Source: JAIVJM01 sp035761505
Lineage (GTDB): Bacteria > Acidobacteriota > Blastocatellia > Pyrinomonadales > Pyrinomonadaceae
Assembly (NCBI GenBank): GCA_035761505.1
Contig: DASTQX010000362.1
Coordinates: 1-6,909, forward strand
Length of the DNA: 6,909 nucleotides
Direction of reading: 5' to 3'
Positions 6,007-6,909 of this stretch are shown one piece after another. Position 1 is the stretch's first letter. Each line of letters opens with the position of its first letter. The notes beneath the pieces were generated by a model. That model ran no database searches and was not told where the DNA came from. It saw nothing but the letters and a program-made list of their open reading frames with translations. A program made the translations under genes and the position numbers.

Positions 6007-6764
6007 TCGAGGAGGACGCGCGTGCGCAGCGAGTCGGCGAGTTCGAGGGCGTTGAGCAGGCGCATGAACTGTTGATAGTTGCGGCTGCGCTGGCGGATGC
6101 GCTGGCGCTCGGAGTCGGGGATGTCGCGGCGCAGGATGAGGTCGAGGAAGTCGTGGTAGTCGGCGGTCGCCGCCAGAGGCAGCTCGCGCGTGTAGGTCGT
6201 GCGCTCGGCGTCTTCGGAGGTGAACCCGGCGAGCGCGTCGAAGAGGTGGTCGGTCGTCAGGTGCGCGGCCTTGCGCGCGAGCCGGATGGGGAGGCGCAGC
6301 TCGAAGAAGCGCATCCCGTTCGTCGTCGTCACGCTGCGCAGGGATTTCGTGCCCTCGCCGTCGAAGGGCGTGTCATGCTCGACGAGGACGCGGAGCAAGC
6401 GCGGCTGCTCGTCCTCGTCAATCGTATCGAGCGCGAGTTGCACGCGGTCGGCGAGGAACTTCTCGAACTGTCCCTCGACGGGGTAGGTGATTCTTCCCAA
6501 ACAGCCGATGGGCTCGCCTTCGCCCGCGCCCTCGTGCGGCAGGTGCGCGGGGCACTGCGCGCACGCGGTCGCCTCTTCCTTCATGCGGTCAATCTCGACC
6601 GCCGCGCGCTCGACGAAGCGCACCTTCTCCTCGGTCGGCGCGAAGCACTCGCCCGTCGTCAGGCGCGTGTGCAAACTGCCCAGACGGCCCCACGCCCGGA
6701 GGTGTTCTTCGGCGTAGCGCGCGCGCAGTTCGCAGGGGTACTCGATGGCGAATTCTAAAGACAA
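6003..6764 (-). CDS. Hypothetical Cys-motif protein, possibly metal-binding
   Basis: I do not recognise this 253-aa family. No membrane segment or signal peptide is seen. It has five Cys: C11, C40, C68, C71 and C88. The striking part is C68-x2-C71-P followed 15-17 residues later by 'IGCLGRITYP' (C88), which looks like a conserved metal or Fe-S binding site, perhaps with C40 ('GECF') or C11. The N-terminus ('EYPCELRARYAEEHLRAWGRL') and C-terminus (about 200-250, many Arg/Glu) are helical, and the middle ('GMRFFELRLPI') has strands. The start is TTG: no ATG, GTG or TTG occurs in frame further upstream in the window, and a good GGAGAG precedes it. Codon use matches its neighbours. It converges with the regulator and shares bases with that gene's stop codon, so an operon with it is excluded. 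Function is unknown. Confidence 0.78.
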   Translation of the reverse strand: MSLEFAIEYPCELRARYAEEHLRAWGRLGSLHTRLTTGECFAPTEEKVRFVERAAVEIDRMKEEATACAQCPAHLPHEGAGEGEPIGCLGRITYPVEGQFEKFLADRVQLALDTIDEDEQPRLLRVLVEHDTPFDGEGTKSLRSVTTTNGMRFFELRLPIRLARKAAHLTTDHLFDALAGFTSEDAERTTYTRELPLAATADYHDFLDLILRRDIPDSERQRIRQRSRNYQQFMRLLNALELADSLRTRVLLD

Positions 6765-6768
6765 GCTT

Positions 6769-6774
6769 CTCTCC
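6769..6774 (-). promoter_or_regulatory. Shine-Dalgarno supporting the TTG start at 6764
   Basis: The minus strand reads GGAGAG ending 4 bases before TTG (GGAG is 6 bases away). This supports TTG over a CTG about 96 bases further upstream in the same open frame. Confidence 0.6.
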
Positions 6775-6799
6775 GGTCGGTTCTCGGTTGGCGGCGAGG

Positions 6800-6845
6800 C
6801 CGCCGGGGTTCCCGCCTCTCTTGCGGCGTGCTTTGGCCCCGGCGG
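6800..6845. repeat. GC-rich inverted repeat upstream of the Cys-motif gene
   Basis: CCGCCGGGG (6800-6808) and CCCCGGCGG (6837-6845) are perfect 9-bp inverted copies around a 28-base loop. The repeat would fall in the 5' leader of the minus-strand gene if transcription starts near the -10-like TATACT (minus strand, 6848-6853). In so GC-rich a region it may be incidental. Confidence 0.35.
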
Positions 6846-6849
6846 GAAG

Positions 6850-6855
6850 TATAAT
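6850..6855 (+). promoter_or_regulatory. Possible -10 element pointing out of the window
   Basis: This is a perfect TATAAT on the + strand in an AT-rich island within GC-rich sequence. No good -35 occurs at 16-18 bases, and no start codon with a matching ribosome site follows before the window ends, although a GGGAGAG occurs at about 6890-6896. A divergent + strand gene may begin beyond the edge. The overlapping minus-strand TATACT could serve the Cys-motif gene instead. Confidence 0.3.
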
Positions 6856-6909
6856 AACAGAGATTCGCGGCGAAGTAATCGAAGAGGGCGGGAGAGATTT
6901 TCGTCAGCG

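Noticed and set aside
6072..6758. 228-codon open frame on the + strand
   Set aside because: It is antisense to the Cys-motif gene and has no recognisable motif. The minus-strand frame has a proper ribosome site and a patterned Cys/Pro/Tyr signature.

Overview
This is a high-GC window of about 6.9 kb with six convincing protein-coding genes. The genes lie on both strands with short gaps, and there is no sign of a phage, plasmid, IS element or CRISPR array. Codon use is consistently GC-rich in all six genes, so the many long antisense reading frames are shadows. The DUF4388 (PATAN-like) proteins, the TonB-like C-terminus, the Ala/Pro-rich linkers and the WYL regulator/SDR pair suggest a Gram-negative soil-type bacterium. 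Acidobacteriota (Blastocatellia-like) is my best guess, but this is inference from protein style and not a search result.

Left part (1-3833, all + strand). A terminator-like hairpin at the extreme left probably ends a gene outside the window. Next comes a TPR-DUF4388 protein (80-814), then a 394-bp gap with a cluster of inverted and direct repeats, a plausible sigma70-type promoter and a leader hairpin. After the gap is a single-pass membrane protein (1209-2285, TTG start) that joins a cytoplasmic DUF4388 domain to a TonB-C-like periplasmic domain. A 485-aa protein of unknown family (2376-3833) follows; it has a possible winged helix and a Cys cluster. These three may be one functional group. 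DUF4388/PATAN domains elsewhere act as adaptors in pilus or gliding control, so surface motility, polarity or envelope signalling is the natural but unproven hypothesis.

Middle part (3871-6006). A short-chain dehydrogenase (- strand) and a YafY-type HTH-WYL regulator (+ strand) are divergent. Their 138-bp intergenic region carries a perfect ATGACA-N5-TGTCAT palindrome, the obvious candidate operator. This is a classic regulator/target layout.

Right part (6003-6909). A Cys-motif protein of unknown function (- strand, TTG start) converges on the regulator, and the two stop codons overlap. Its upstream region reaches the window edge and holds a perfect TATAAT on the + strand plus a GC-rich inverted repeat.

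No complete novel defence or mobile system is visible. The most unusual items are the DUF4388-TM-TonB fusion, the unknown 485-aa protein, the Cys-motif protein and the intergenic repeat cluster.
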